DNA of 64,000 nucleotides, taken from NCBI RefSeq assembly GCF_014196915.1, contig NZ_JACIEP010000014.1:1-64000 (forward strand), given 5' to 3'. The notes beneath the pieces were generated by a model. The model worked only from the letters and a program-made list of their open reading frames with translations. It made no database searches and had not been told where the DNA came from. This document shows positions 44,606-53,426 of this stretch, in pieces. The stretch comes from Dysgonomonas hofstadii (GTDB taxonomy: Bacteria > Bacteroidota > Bacteroidia > Bacteroidales > Dysgonomonadaceae). Each line of letters begins with the position of its first letter. Within the stretch, counting starts at the first letter, position 1. The position numbers were made by a program, and so were the translations under genes.

Positions 44606-44653
44606 ATTTTATTTGTTCTTTTAATATTTATTTGTTTCTTTGTAATACAGGAA

Positions 44654-44671
44654 GACAAATTGAGTGCCAAA
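44654..44671 (-). promoter_or_regulatory. Sigma54-like -24/-12 promoter of htpG
   Basis: Read on the minus strand, TTTGGCAC-TCAAT-TTGTC fits TGGCAC-N5-TTG with exact spacing. It predicts a leader of about 37 nt. The palindrome ATGAACTGTTCAT (44671-44683) lies just upstream and could bind an activator. Confidence 0.55.
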
Positions 44672-44849
44672 TGAACTGTTCATGCCAAATTGACCGACCC
44701 AAAGAAGTATAATTAATATACTTTCTCTTCTGATAGAAAATATTTATTAAGCATAAAGCTTTTTTTTGTAAGTGTAATAGTTTGATTACTAATGCTTTAA
44801 TTCCGATAAATGCTTATTTTAACATCCTTATTTTTTTATAAGATATTTT

Positions 44850-44883
44850 TTTGTTTTGGAACTGGAAAAAGTATATAACTTTG
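44850..44883 (+). promoter_or_regulatory. Promoter of the ECF sigma factor gene
   Basis: TTTG at 44850-44853 and TAACTTTG at 44876-44883 form a -33/-7 pair with a 22-bp spacer. The leader to ATG 44979 is about 90 nt. Apart from this and the htpG control region, the 373-bp gap holds nothing that I can name. Confidence 0.55.
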
Positions 44884-44978
44884 ATCTGTCAAGCAACAAA
44901 GACATATAAATAAAGCGTTATTTAAAAACTTGTTGTACTAATTTGAGCCATATGCACTAATTTAAAAACTATAAAGAA

Positions 44979-45512
44979 ATGGCAGCACTAGATAACAACA
45001 CCAAAGGATTTGAAGACAAGTTGATAGACTTGCAGAATAATATGATGAATTTTGCTCTTACCCTTACCTCAAATAGGGAAGAGGCAAAAGATTTGATACA
45101 GGAAACTACCCTCAGAGCTCTTGATAATAAAGAAAAATATTATGAAAATGTTAATTTCAAGGGGTGGGTGTTTACTATCATGCACAATATTTTTGTGAAC
45201 AATTATCGCCGTGTGGTTCGTAGCCAGACAATGATAGACCAGACAGAAAATCTCTATCATCTGAATATGCCACAGGATTCGGGTTTCGATACACCTGAGG
45301 GCGCATACACTGTAGCCGAAATAATGAAGGTAATGAATAGTTTCACTGACGAGTACAAAGTACCATTCAGTATGCATGTGTCCGGCTACAAATATGAAGA
45401 AATAGCACAACGCCTTAGTTTGCCTATAGGCACAGTTAAGAGCCGTATATTCTTTGCCCGCAAACGCCTTCAGCAAATGCTTGCCGATTACAAATATCAG
45501 GACAGGGTATAG
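44979..45512 (+). CDS. ECF-type RNA polymerase sigma factor
   Basis: The 177-aa protein has sigma region 2 (about 20-85: NFALTLTSNREEAKDLIQETTLRAL, then FKGWVFTIMHNIFVNNYRR for -10 recognition) and region 4 (about 120-170: VPFSMHVSGYKYEEIAQRLSLPIG, with TVKSRIFFARKRLQQML as recognition helix). No anti-sigma gene is adjacent, unlike the FecI/FecR pairs of this phylum, so control may be at the level of expression. Its regulon cannot be predicted here. Confidence 0.9.
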   Translation: MAALDNNTKGFEDKLIDLQNNMMNFALTLTSNREEAKDLIQETTLRALDNKEKYYENVNFKGWVFTIMHNIFVNNYRRVVRSQTMIDQTENLYHLNMPQDSGFDTPEGAYTVAEIMKVMNSFTDEYKVPFSMHVSGYKYEEIAQRLSLPIGTVKSRIFFARKRLQQMLADYKYQDRV

Positions 45513-45541
45513 AATTGATTTATTAGAGCGGAAATAATATG

Positions 45542-45574
45542 AAAAGGCCTGCATGTATTTGCAGGCCTTTTTTG
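45542..45574 (+). terminator. Terminator of the ECF sigma factor gene
   Basis: AAAAGGCCTGCA pairs exactly with TGCAGGCCTTTT around a short loop, followed by further T. Confidence 0.9.
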
Positions 45575-45626
45575 TATATCGATAGAGTTTTTTTATAATT
45601 GAATAGACGCTGTGAATTAAATTTAT

Positions 45627-45634
45627 TATATTTG
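45627..45634 (+). promoter_or_regulatory. -7 promoter element of the DUF4494 gene
   Basis: TATATTTG fits TAnnTTTG, 40 bp before the start at 45674. Confidence 0.5.
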
Positions 45635-45673
45635 TATGGATAAATTATAGATAAAAATAATAAGGAAAATTAT

Positions 45674-46129
45674 ATGCATAATTGGTTTGAATGCAAGGTT
45701 AGTTACGAAAAAACACTAGAGAACGGAATGCAAAAAAAAGTAACAGAACCTTATCTTGTAGATGCTTTGTCTTTTACCGAAGCCGAAGCCCGTATAACAG
45801 AAGAAATCAGGCCTTATATATCAGGAGAATTTACAATAGCTGACATTAAACGCGCCAAACTATCGGAATTATTCTTCAACGATAACGGAGACCGCTTCTT
45901 TAAAGCAAAAGTAATGTTCATCACGCTGGATGAAAAGAGCGGCACAGAAAAGAAAACAGCCGCACAAATGCTGGCTCAGGCTTCAGATATTAAAGAAGCG
46001 CTGAAAGTCGTGGAAAAAGGCATGGAAGGAACGCTTGCCGACTATGCTATAGCCTCATTGACAGAAAGCCCGATTATGGACGTGTTCCCATATTCGGAAG
46101 ATGAAAAGAAAAAAGTCATTCTTACATAA
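45674..46129 (+). CDS. DUF4494 domain protein
   Basis: The 151-aa protein is full length for DUF4494, a family of Bacteroidota. It begins with MHNWFECKVSYEKTLENG, and has the block LVDALSFTEAEARITEEIRPY and the central KAKVMFITLDEKSG. It is soluble, and no enzyme motif is visible. It heads a likely operon with the YggS-type gene (29-nt gap) and oxyR (17-nt gap). The role is unknown. Confidence 0.85.
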   Translation: MHNWFECKVSYEKTLENGMQKKVTEPYLVDALSFTEAEARITEEIRPYISGEFTIADIKRAKLSELFFNDNGDRFFKAKVMFITLDEKSGTEKKTAAQMLAQASDIKEALKVVEKGMEGTLADYAIASLTESPIMDVFPYSEDEKKKVILT

Positions 46130-46158
46130 ACATATATTAAGGAGGTCATAATTTACTA

Positions 46159-46827
46159 GTGAGTATTGCTGATAATTTAAATGCTATTAAAAAGAACCTG
46201 CCCGACGGTGTGAAACTGGTTGCCGTTTCTAAGTTTCATAGAAATGAAGCTATTCTGGAAGCCTATAACGTAGGTCAACGCATATTCGGAGAAAGCAGGA
46301 TGCAGGAGATAGACCAAAAGCATGTCATACTACCCGGTGATATCGAATGGCATTTTATAGGGCATTTGCAGACAAATAAGGTGAAAACGATAGTGCCGTA
46401 TGTACACACTATACATAGTGTAGATAGTATCAGGCTATTGTCGGAAATAGAAAAACAATCTTCTGCGATAAACAAGACAGTGCGTTGTCTTTTAGAGATT
46501 CACATTGCACAGGAAGATGAAAAGTATGGGTTTTCGTTCGACGCTTGCCGGCAGTTTTTATCCAGTGGCCAGTGGAAAGATTATAAATATGCCAGGATAA
46601 CAGGCCTGATGGGCATGGCCACTTTTACAGACGATCAGGAACAGGTAAGAAAAGAATTCAGGAACCTGAAATACTTTTTTGATGAAATGAGAAATACTTA
46701 TTTCTCCGATGATCACAATTTTCATGAACTATCGATGGGTATGTCAGATGATTATCTGATAGCCATAGAAGAAGGTTCCACAATGATACGCGTAGGATCT
46801 TCCATATTCGGAAACAGAGAATATTAA
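46159..46827 (+). CDS. PLP homeostasis protein, YggS family
   Basis: The 222-aa protein has the TIM-barrel alanine-racemase-like fold of YggS/PLPBP. VKLVAVSKFH supplies the Lys that binds pyridoxal phosphate, IEWHFIGHLQTNK and GLMGMATF are conserved blocks, and SMGMSDDYLIAIEEGSTMIRVGSSIFG binds the phosphate. It keeps free PLP and amino-acid pools in balance. The start is GTG at 46159, preceded at 46139-46146 by AAGGAGGT, an unusually strong Shine-Dalgarno match for this phylum, with a 12-nt gap. Confidence 0.92.
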   Translation: MSIADNLNAIKKNLPDGVKLVAVSKFHRNEAILEAYNVGQRIFGESRMQEIDQKHVILPGDIEWHFIGHLQTNKVKTIVPYVHTIHSVDSIRLLSEIEKQSSAINKTVRCLLEIHIAQEDEKYGFSFDACRQFLSSGQWKDYKYARITGLMGMATFTDDQEQVRKEFRNLKYFFDEMRNTYFSDDHNFHELSMGMSDDYLIAIEEGSTMIRVGSSIFGNREY

Positions 46828-46844
46828 CACTAAATATTAAAGGT

Positions 46845-47786
46845 ATGAATATACAACAGTTGGAATATATTATAGCAGTGGACAATCACCGTCACTTTGC
46901 TAAAGCGGCTGAGGCGTCATTCGTAACCCAGCCTACTTTGAGTATGATGATCCAAAAGTTGGAAGATGAACTGGGTGTGAAAATATTCGACCGGAGCCAA
47001 CTACCCGTGCAACCAACAGTTATCGGAACGCAAATTATCAATCAGGCCAGGGTTATAGTATCGCAGGTAAAGCAGATAAAGGAAATTATCCAGGAAGAAA
47101 AAGGCATTGTACAGGGTGTCTTCAAGCTGGGGATTATACCTACTATCGCTCCTTACCTCTTGCCGAAACTGATGAAGGCCCATGACGAAAACGGATACGA
47201 CATCGTGCTGGTGATAGAAGAAACTACAACAGCGCAAATAGTGGAGAAATTGATGAATGGCGCTCTTGATGGTGCGATACTGGCAACTCCCCTGAAAAAT
47301 GAGAAGATAACGGAGCATCCGATCTATTACGAGCGTTTCTATGCGTATGTATCGCCTCGTGAAACTTCTTTATATGCCAAAAAAGAACTGGAAGAAGACG
47401 ATCTGAATATAAACCGCTTGTGGTTGCTCGAAGAAGTACACTGTTTCCGGGGACAGATATTAAGGATCTGTAATATGCGGAAACGGAAAAGTTCACACTC
47501 GCTGTTCTCTTACGAAGCTGGTAGTATTAACACATTGATAAACATCGTTGACAATAACAGCGGCCTGACCATTATTCCCGAAATGGCGATAGAAGAACTG
47601 ACCGAAAAACAAAAACGTAATATCCGTCCGTTGAAAGGTATTTCACCAGTCAGGGAGATCAGTCTGGTTACCCGCCGAGAATTTTTGCGGGAAAGAGTTC
47701 TTGATATTATTATGTCAGAGGTGAAACAATCTGTACCACAGGCGTTATTAAATCCCGAACTGAAAAAATTTATAATAGATATTTAA
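46845..47786 (+). CDS. oxyR: Hydrogen peroxide-sensing regulator OxyR (LysR family)
   Basis: The 313-aa LysR protein has an N-terminal winged HTH (MNIQQLEYIIAVDNHRHFAK, then ASFVTQPTLSMMIQKLE). The effector domain has Cys200 and Cys209 in EEVHCFRGQILRIC; the 9-residue spacing is that of E. coli Cys199/Cys208, which form the redox disulfide. It should activate catalase, peroxiredoxin and Dps genes after peroxide stress; none of these is in the window. It is the last gene after DUF4494 and yggS and has its own terminator. Confidence 0.93.
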   Translation: MNIQQLEYIIAVDNHRHFAKAAEASFVTQPTLSMMIQKLEDELGVKIFDRSQLPVQPTVIGTQIINQARVIVSQVKQIKEIIQEEKGIVQGVFKLGIIPTIAPYLLPKLMKAHDENGYDIVLVIEETTTAQIVEKLMNGALDGAILATPLKNEKITEHPIYYERFYAYVSPRETSLYAKKELEEDDLNINRLWLLEEVHCFRGQILRICNMRKRKSSHSLFSYEAGSINTLINIVDNNSGLTIIPEMAIEELTEKQKRNIRPLKGISPVREISLVTRREFLRERVLDIIMSEVKQSVPQALLNPELKKFIIDI

Positions 47787-47806
47787 GTAAATACGGTTAT
47801 ATATCT

Positions 47807-47837
47807 AAAAAAGCTCTTCATTGTGAAGAGCTTTTTT
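47807..47837. terminator. Convergent terminator of oxyR and the OmpH gene
   Basis: A 14-bp perfect stem, AAAAAAGCTCTTCA with its complement, closes a TTG loop. A/T runs allow use from both sides. Confidence 0.9.
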
Positions 47838-47862
47838 GTGCTTGTATTGAAAATGAAACGTA

Positions 47863-48360
47863 TCAGTTAGTTATTCCAAGCTTTGTTTTCAGCTGGGGAT
47901 TGGCATCGAATGTGTCAGAGCCGGCATGCAATATTGCTCCCGAATTGAAAATAAAAGAATATCCGTTCTCATCACCGACCTCCTTTATTGCTTTCATTAG
48001 TTTTTCTTCGAGAGGAGCCAGTAATGTCCTGCGTTCTTTTTCCATCTCCTGCTGGCTGTTTTGCACAAACAGGCGGTATCTGTTTTGTAGATCCAGAAGT
48101 TCTTTTTGTTTGTCGGCGGCAATGGCTTCAGTCATTCCCTCTTTCGACATTTTTTCGTATTCATTGCTCTTTGTTTCATATTCGGCCTCCATCGTGTCTA
48201 TATTTTTCTTTACAGATTCACTTTTTACGGCAATCTTGGACTCCACATCTTTCAGTTCCGGCATTTTCGAAAACACCTCTTCCACATTTACATAAGCCAG
48301 TTTGTTTTGTGCGACAACAAATGTAGGCAGTACAAATAATAATAAAAGTAAAGTTCTCAT
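47863..48360 (-). CDS. OmpH/Skp-family periplasmic chaperone
   Basis: The 165-aa precursor has a signal peptide (about 1-17) and then KLAYVNVEEVFSKMPE, the standard start of OmpH/Skp proteins. A long charged coiled coil (about 40-125) follows and the short end domain contains YSFIFNSGAIL. Skp trimers hold unfolded outer membrane proteins in the periplasm. It is monocistronic. The 772-bp region upstream holds a non-coding element with terminal inverted repeats. Confidence 0.85.
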   Translation of the reverse strand: MRTLLLLLFVLPTFVVAQNKLAYVNVEEVFSKMPELKDVESKIAVKSESVKKNIDTMEAEYETKSNEYEKMSKEGMTEAIAADKQKELLDLQNRYRLFVQNSQQEMEKERRTLLAPLEEKLMKAIKEVGDENGYSFIFNSGAILHAGSDTFDANPQLKTKLGITN

Positions 48361-48427
48361 AAGTTTCGTTTTAGGTAAATAATTAGTAATAATAAATGTA
48401 TATTGTTCATGTTTTAATAGTTTGCTT

Positions 48428-48898
48428 TAATCGTTCTATTATACTAGCGCGCCTATCGGCTTGTTTTCTCAACTTTTTTCTTGATAAAAAAGTTGCAAAA
48501 AATCAAGGCTACAGTCCTCGCAGACCCACCATCTGCTCAGCAGCTAAACGGGCTGAACTCGCCTACGGCTCAGACAGCACCCCGTTTCACGCTGCTTTCA
48601 CAGGGTGGGTACCCCTTCTGCGGACATGATGCCGGAATCGCAATGCGCAGACAAGAATTACTCTGCCTTGTCGTGGCTTTGCCCGGTGGCATTAGTCCGA
48701 AGTGCGGGGCACCCGTCAGACGAAAGGGGCGTGAAATGGAAAGCGTCCGCAGGACAATCTTTCCATTTAGCCCGTAAGTCTGTAACGGGTCGCACGCAGG
48801 ATGAGCCACCAAAGCATTTTTGCATTCTTTTGGGGCTTTGGCCAAAAGAATGACAAGCAATCTTTGATTGCGCGTAGTAAAAAATAATAGAACGATTA
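48428..48898. repeat. 470-bp non-coding element with terminal inverted repeats
   Basis: TAATCGTTCTATTAT at 48428-48442 is exactly complementary to 48884-48898. A second pair follows inward: TACTAGCGCGC against GCGCGTAGTA with one bulged base. Next to the ends lie hairpins AACTTTTTT/AAAAAAGTT (48471-48494) and ATTCTTTT/AAAAGAAT (48824-48851). The interior is richer in G and C than the flanks and is open in several frames on both strands (98 codons at 48481, 96 codons on the minus strand), none of which resembles a protein. It may be a MITE-like repeat or a large structured RNA. Confidence 0.6.
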
Positions 48899-49132
48899 TT
48901 CATTACAATCATAATGATCCCAATTACTGATTTGCACTAAATATACAATTCTTTCTAAAATGTTAAATACAATACTTATCTGTTCTCCCGATATTTATGT
49001 ATAATTAATATCAGAGAGGCATTTATGTGATTTTTCAATAAAATTCAGATTTGTTTAGACTTTGTTGTTCTAATTTTATTTGGATAGAACGTTTCATGCG
49101 AATATCTTTACATTCTTAATTATTGAAGATAT

Positions 49133-50395
49133 ATGGAAATCATTATTGTAGTTGCCCTTATCTTATTGAATGGCATCTTTGCCATGTCGGAAATAGCCGT
49201 CATATCGGCACGGAAATCAAGCCTTACTACTGAAGCTAAACATGGAAACAAACTTGCGCGGGCGGCATTGAGCCTGTCTGATCAACCCGACCGTTTTCTC
49301 TCTACTGTTCAGGTGGGGATCACCCTGATAGGGATACTTACAGGTCTTTATTCGGGAAGTGTACTGGCTGATGATTTTTCGGTATTTTTGTTGAAACTTG
49401 GAGTTCCTGAAGCATATACTTTTCGTGTATCTCAGGCTACCATCGTTATTCTGGTAACGTATTTCACAATCATCTTCGGAGAGCTTGTGCCAAAACGTAT
49501 TGGGATGAGTGCCGCCGAAAAAGTTGCGAAAATAATAGCCCGTCCTATGCACTGGTTATCTATCATAGCATCCCCTTTTGTCTGGATTTTGTCGAAAAGT
49601 TCGGCTCTGATATTCCGTCTGCTAGGTATCAAGGGAAATGGTTCGAAGGTAACCGAAGAGGAAATAAAGTCGATGGTAAAAGAAGGTGCCGAAGGTGGTG
49701 AGGTGCAGGCTGTAGAGCAAGCTATCGTAGAGCGTGTATTTACTCTTGGCGACAGAGATCTGGAATCGATAATGACAAACCGCAGCGAATTGATATGGAT
49801 AGATACGGATATGTCTGCTGAAGAAATAATGGAGATTGTGAGGAATAACCCGTTTGATAAGTATCCGGTAGGAACTAAAAGCCTTGACAATATAGAAGGT
49901 GTTGTTCATCTGAAAGACCTGTTCGGACGGTTGATGCAGCCTGACTTTGATATACGAAAATATGTGCGCCCTGTTCATTTCTTTTACGAAAACATGGAGG
50001 TGTACAGCGCTTTGGAAGAAATGAAGTCGAAGCATCTGCAATATGCGCTTGTGTGCGACGAATTCGGTACGGTCAGAGGACTTGTTTCACTTAAAGATAT
50101 TCTGGAAGGACTGGTGGGAACTATTCTCGATCCGCACGAAGAGCCTGAGATCGTACAGCGTCAGGATGGAAGTTGCCTTGTGGACGGACAAATATCTTTT
50201 TATAATTTCCTCACCTACTTTAAAAAAGGAGATTTGTATAATAAATACGAATATAACACCATTAGCGGCCTCGTTCTCGACGTATTGGAGCATATTCCCA
50301 AGGCCGGCGAACAAATAGAGTGGAACGGTTTCTCTATTGAAATAGTGGATATGGACGGTACACGCATCGATAAATTGCTCGTCAAACTACTTTAA
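49133..50395 (+). CDS. CNNM/CorC-type membrane protein (hemolysin C family)
   Basis: The 420-aa protein has the DUF21/CNNM membrane domain (about 1-190; three to four helices, MSEIAVISARKSSL), a CBS pair (about 205-335; IMTNRSELIWIDTDMS, KYPVGTKSLDNIEGVVHLKDL) and a C-terminal CorC_HlyC domain (about 350-420). Related proteins export Mg or Co or regulate Mg efflux, with the CBS pair sensing Mg-ATP. The old name hemolysin is misleading. It converges with the DUF3943 gene and overlaps it by 4 nt. Confidence 0.92.
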   Translation: MEIIIVVALILLNGIFAMSEIAVISARKSSLTTEAKHGNKLARAALSLSDQPDRFLSTVQVGITLIGILTGLYSGSVLADDFSVFLLKLGVPEAYTFRVSQATIVILVTYFTIIFGELVPKRIGMSAAEKVAKIIARPMHWLSIIASPFVWILSKSSALIFRLLGIKGNGSKVTEEEIKSMVKEGAEGGEVQAVEQAIVERVFTLGDRDLESIMTNRSELIWIDTDMSAEEIMEIVRNNPFDKYPVGTKSLDNIEGVVHLKDLFGRLMQPDFDIRKYVRPVHFFYENMEVYSALEEMKSKHLQYALVCDEFGTVRGLVSLKDILEGLVGTILDPHEEPEIVQRQDGSCLVDGQISFYNFLTYFKKGDLYNKYEYNTISGLVLDVLEHIPKAGEQIEWNGFSIEIVDMDGTRIDKLLVKLL

Positions 50396-51873
50396 AACTT
50401 ATAAGTAACCATAAGGCGTCCTTCGGATGTTTTGGAAAAAATATCATCGTGATATTTGTAATTGGTATCCCGGGTATAATTATAGCCTATTCCTGTCAGG
50501 TACCAATGCTTCTTCAGTTTCACATCTATGCGCAGCGAAATGGCATGAAGTATTGCCTGCGACCTGTCGCCTTGCGCATCCAGGGTGCGTTCGTCTATTG
50601 TGTTCCAGTCTATATCTTTGTCATAGCCTTTCCATGTAAAAATGCGATATCCATCGTAACTACTTGAGACACTTACCTTATCTTTATATGAAATGCTAGC
50701 TCCAAGCTTCCATCCGAATCCGCTTCCAAGGTTGTAATTACGGTTTTTGAGGCGGTAGTGGTCACTCTGTGCTGTTCCTAAAATTATGGCATTAAAATGA
50801 GCGGAAGAATTGAAATCCCAGTTCGAAAAACGCTTGCTTTTATGTATCAGTCCTATACCTGCAGATGCAGGAGTGCTGAACTTGTATGGTATTTTATTGG
50901 ATACATCCGAAATTGTGTCCGAATCATAAAAATCGTAATGCTGATATACCCCGATACTGAGAAAATCTGTTGAATTATCAACTAATTCGGCGGAGTAGAG
51001 GCGCCCCATGATATTCATCTGACTTAATATCGGTTGTGATCCTTGCCCATTGATATTAGCTCTGAATGTAAAATAGTCAAACGGTTTGTTTGTCTCAGCC
51101 TCAAAGCGGTCACCATATTCAACACTTATCGTAGTGGCAAAACCAACCCCCTGGTCGAATATTCCGTCTTTCAGTTCAAGAGCTCTTATCCCCATTGAAA
51201 TGTCTACACTGACGTCGGGCACACCGAATTGTTTTCCCGATGTGGGTCTTTTGCGCCAGGCATCGCCGTTTACAATGCGGGTAAGTCCGCGCATAGGCGA
51301 AATCAGGAATCCCGAAAGTTCCTGCCCAAAGCGTGACCAGCCCGTCCGGCGGTCATCCAACACAAGGTCTGATGTGCGATACAAGACCTCGCCCAGAGCC
51401 ATTCCTCCGATCGGAGTGGCAATGATATCATTCGTCGAAGGATATTCCGATTCCATAAACAGTTCCCACATAGCGCTACCGCCCAGTGCAACCAGTCCCG
51501 ATTCCCAGTAATTGAGCCCGTTAGCCCGCCCCGAATTAAAATACAGGTTACCATGATAAGGATGCAGGAACATATTCACGGCCATATTGTCATTGTCCCA
51601 TATAAAGCCTTTCCTGAAGTTTGCTCTTATTGTGCCCCCATCGATGTAGGCATAATGGGCTTTTTGTATATAACGGTCGAAAGCCCATACTCCCATGTTT
51701 ACAGTGAAGGCCGTAATTCCTGCCTGAAACCATTTTTTCTTTGAATAATAAGCTATATCAATGGAGTCGGCAGGCTGTGGGGTTCTTACCTGATTCCTTA
51801 TTGCAATTTGTGAAAAGACAGGAATTATACCTGGTATCATAAATATAGCAATAAGTATATTTTTTTTTATCAT
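50392..51873 (-). CDS. DUF3943 outer membrane protein
   Basis: The 493-aa precursor has a signal peptide (about 1-21, ending near VFSQ). NMFLHPYHGNLYFNSGRANG and the small-residue-rich ALGGSAMWELFME are typical of DUF3943. The second half alternates hydrophobic and polar residues as in beta-barrel strands and ends in LMVTYKF with a terminal Phe, the usual outer-membrane sorting signal. Function is unknown. Its end overlaps the CNNM gene by 4 nt on the opposite strand. Confidence 0.82.
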   Translation of the reverse strand: MIKKNILIAIFMIPGIIPVFSQIAIRNQVRTPQPADSIDIAYYSKKKWFQAGITAFTVNMGVWAFDRYIQKAHYAYIDGGTIRANFRKGFIWDNDNMAVNMFLHPYHGNLYFNSGRANGLNYWESGLVALGGSAMWELFMESEYPSTNDIIATPIGGMALGEVLYRTSDLVLDDRRTGWSRFGQELSGFLISPMRGLTRIVNGDAWRKRPTSGKQFGVPDVSVDISMGIRALELKDGIFDQGVGFATTISVEYGDRFEAETNKPFDYFTFRANINGQGSQPILSQMNIMGRLYSAELVDNSTDFLSIGVYQHYDFYDSDTISDVSNKIPYKFSTPASAGIGLIHKSKRFSNWDFNSSAHFNAIILGTAQSDHYRLKNRNYNLGSGFGWKLGASISYKDKVSVSSSYDGYRIFTWKGYDKDIDWNTIDERTLDAQGDRSQAILHAISLRIDVKLKKHWYLTGIGYNYTRDTNYKYHDDIFSKTSEGRLMVTYKF

Positions 51874-52001
51874 CGAATATATAATTTTCTAATACCTGTA
51901 CAGGCAAAAATAAAGGAACCCCCGGGCTTTATGCAAACATTCGGTACACCTCTGCAATTACTTATTTTAAATTAACAAAATTTTACTAAAAGTATACTGT
52001 T

Positions 52002-52328
52002 TCAATGTGATACAAACTTCAATCCGATGACTGATATTATCAATGTCGAAATAAAGAATATACGCATTGCACTTGCTGGCTCTTTAAATACAAGTATTCC
52101 CAATATTGCTGTTCCTGTGGCTCCGATTCCTGTCCACACGGCATAAGCGGTTCCCATTGGGATCGTCTGAGTGGCTTTGATTAGTAATACCATACTGGTA
52201 ATAATGCATACCCCAAAACCGATATACCAGTAGTAAGACTGTGGTGCGGCAACCTCTTTGGCTTTCGATAATGAAAATGTAAACCCGACCTCAAATACAC
52301 TAGCCAGTAATAAGAATACCCAATTCAT
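52002..52328 (-). CDS. SMR-family exporter, Gdx (SugE)-like
   Basis: The 108-aa protein from ATG 52328 has four membrane helices, with the essential Glu13 in LASVFEVGF. The conserved MGTAYAVWTGIGATG segment and the end VIGLKF are closer to the guanidinium exporters (Gdx, formerly SugE) than to EmrE, but the substrate is an inference. The frame is open upstream to 52364, but that part overlaps the operator. A perfect 16-bp palindrome lies 20 bp upstream of the start, and the same palindrome precedes the TetR gene, so the pair is very likely controlled together. Confidence 0.88.
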   Translation of the reverse strand: MNWVFLLLASVFEVGFTFSLSKAKEVAAPQSYYWYIGFGVCIITSMVLLIKATQTIPMGTAYAVWTGIGATGTAILGILVFKEPASAMRIFFISTLIISVIGLKFVSH

Positions 52329-52348
52329 AATAGTCTGATCTTTATTTA

Positions 52349-52364
52349 TTGAACAATTGTTCAA
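52349..52364. promoter_or_regulatory. Operator copy 1 (SMR gene)
   Basis: The perfect palindrome TTGAACAATTGTTCAA lies between tetR and the SMR gene. An identical copy is at 52995-53010. Confidence 0.8.
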
Positions 52365-52387
52365 TGTAATTTTAAAAAAATATTCGT

Positions 52388-52993
52388 TTATCTTAATAGT
52401 TCAATGTAATGGAGCAATGCATTCTCCAGACTTTTTATAGCAATTTTTCCATCCGTGCTGAACTGGCTTTGAAACCAGATTCCATCGGTGAGGGTGAAAA
52501 GCTGTTGTGCCGATTTGGTAATGTCAATATCTTTCCGGAGTTCACCTTTGCTTATGCTGTTTCTCAGGGCATATTTCCAACTGATAAGCTCTTTCTCGAT
52601 TGTGTTCTTATATTTGTCGCGAAACACACTATCCCGCTGCATTACCTGATAGAACAGAAAATGATAGTTAAGTAGCGAGCTCTTTGCGGAGCCGTCTAGC
52701 TCAGACACTATATCACTTATCGATTTTATTGCTTTTCTGAAACGTTTGCATATATAATCGGTAAATTCATAGACGGTATATTTATCAGTCTTACTGACAT
52801 TATAATCGAATATCCGGATAAAGTATTTCTCCGTCACCTCTATAAACAATTCTTCCTTATTTTTGAAATAATGATACAAAAGGCCACGCGACAAACCTGT
52901 TCCTTTCTGTATATCGGAAATAGAAACAGCATCAAAGCCCTTAGCCAACAATAGGTTTAATGTCTTTTTTAGTATTATTTCCTTTGTATCCAT
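52388..52993 (-). CDS. TetR-family repressor of the SMR exporter
   Basis: The 201-aa protein from ATG 52993 has a TetR-type HTH at about 8-50 (ILKKTLNLLLAKGFDAVSIS, DIQKGTGLSRGLLYHYFKNK) and an all-helical ligand domain. The frame extends to 53041, but the palindromic operator lies within that stretch, and MDTKEIILKK is the usual TetR-type start. It presumably represses itself and the SMR gene, and lets go when a cationic substrate binds. The SMR gene follows 59 nt downstream. Confidence 0.88.
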   Translation of the reverse strand: MDTKEIILKKTLNLLLAKGFDAVSISDIQKGTGLSRGLLYHYFKNKEELFIEVTEKYFIRIFDYNVSKTDKYTVYEFTDYICKRFRKAIKSISDIVSELDGSAKSSLLNYHFLFYQVMQRDSVFRDKYKNTIEKELISWKYALRNSISKGELRKDIDITKSAQQLFTLTDGIWFQSQFSTDGKIAIKSLENALLHYIELLR

Positions 52994-52994
52994 A

Positions 52995-53010
52995 TTGAAC
53001 AATTGTTCAA
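52995..53010. promoter_or_regulatory. Operator copy 2 (tetR gene)
   Basis: TTGAACAATTGTTCAA, identical to the copy at 52349-52364, ends 1 bp before the tetR start codon, a position for autoregulation. Confidence 0.8.
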
Positions 53011-53155
53011 CAAAAATACGATGTTTATTTAAATCACGCAACTATACGATATTAAAAATTGATATATTTTGATAAAAGCGGGCCTTTGCTCCCAGGATGG
53101 ATGCTGATGTTTTTTGTGTTTTGGGGAAAGTAATAACAGGATTTCGCCTCATGTA

Positions 53156-53187
53156 AATAAAAAAGCCGTTGAACTTATCAACGGCTT
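53156..53187 (-). terminator. Terminator of tRNA-His
   Basis: AAAGCCGTTGA pairs with TCAACGGCTTT. On the minus strand the stem is followed by a T-run, so it ends the tRNA-His transcript. Confidence 0.8.
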
Positions 53188-53198
53188 TCCTCTTTTCC

Positions 53199-53273
<75 letters not shown>

Positions 53274-53426
53274 CATATTTTGCAATTGCGGTGCAAATAT
53301 ATGCAATTTTATTATAATAACAAGCGGTGGTGCGAAAAAATGATCGAGAATTTTATACCCGTTGGGATCTGTTTATATTTTATCCTTTTTTCATTCAATT
53401 AGATAATGGAATTTCACAAAGTTCGC

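Noticed and set aside
46139-46159. Shine-Dalgarno-like AAGGAGGT before the GTG start of the YggS gene as sign of foreign origin
   Set aside because: Codon use and gene order look native; a single strong match is not enough to claim transfer.
48481-48860. Overlapping open frames of 96-98 codons on both strands
   Set aside because: They are on opposite strands of one G+C-richer repeat and have no signal peptide, domain or start context. Lack of stops follows from composition.
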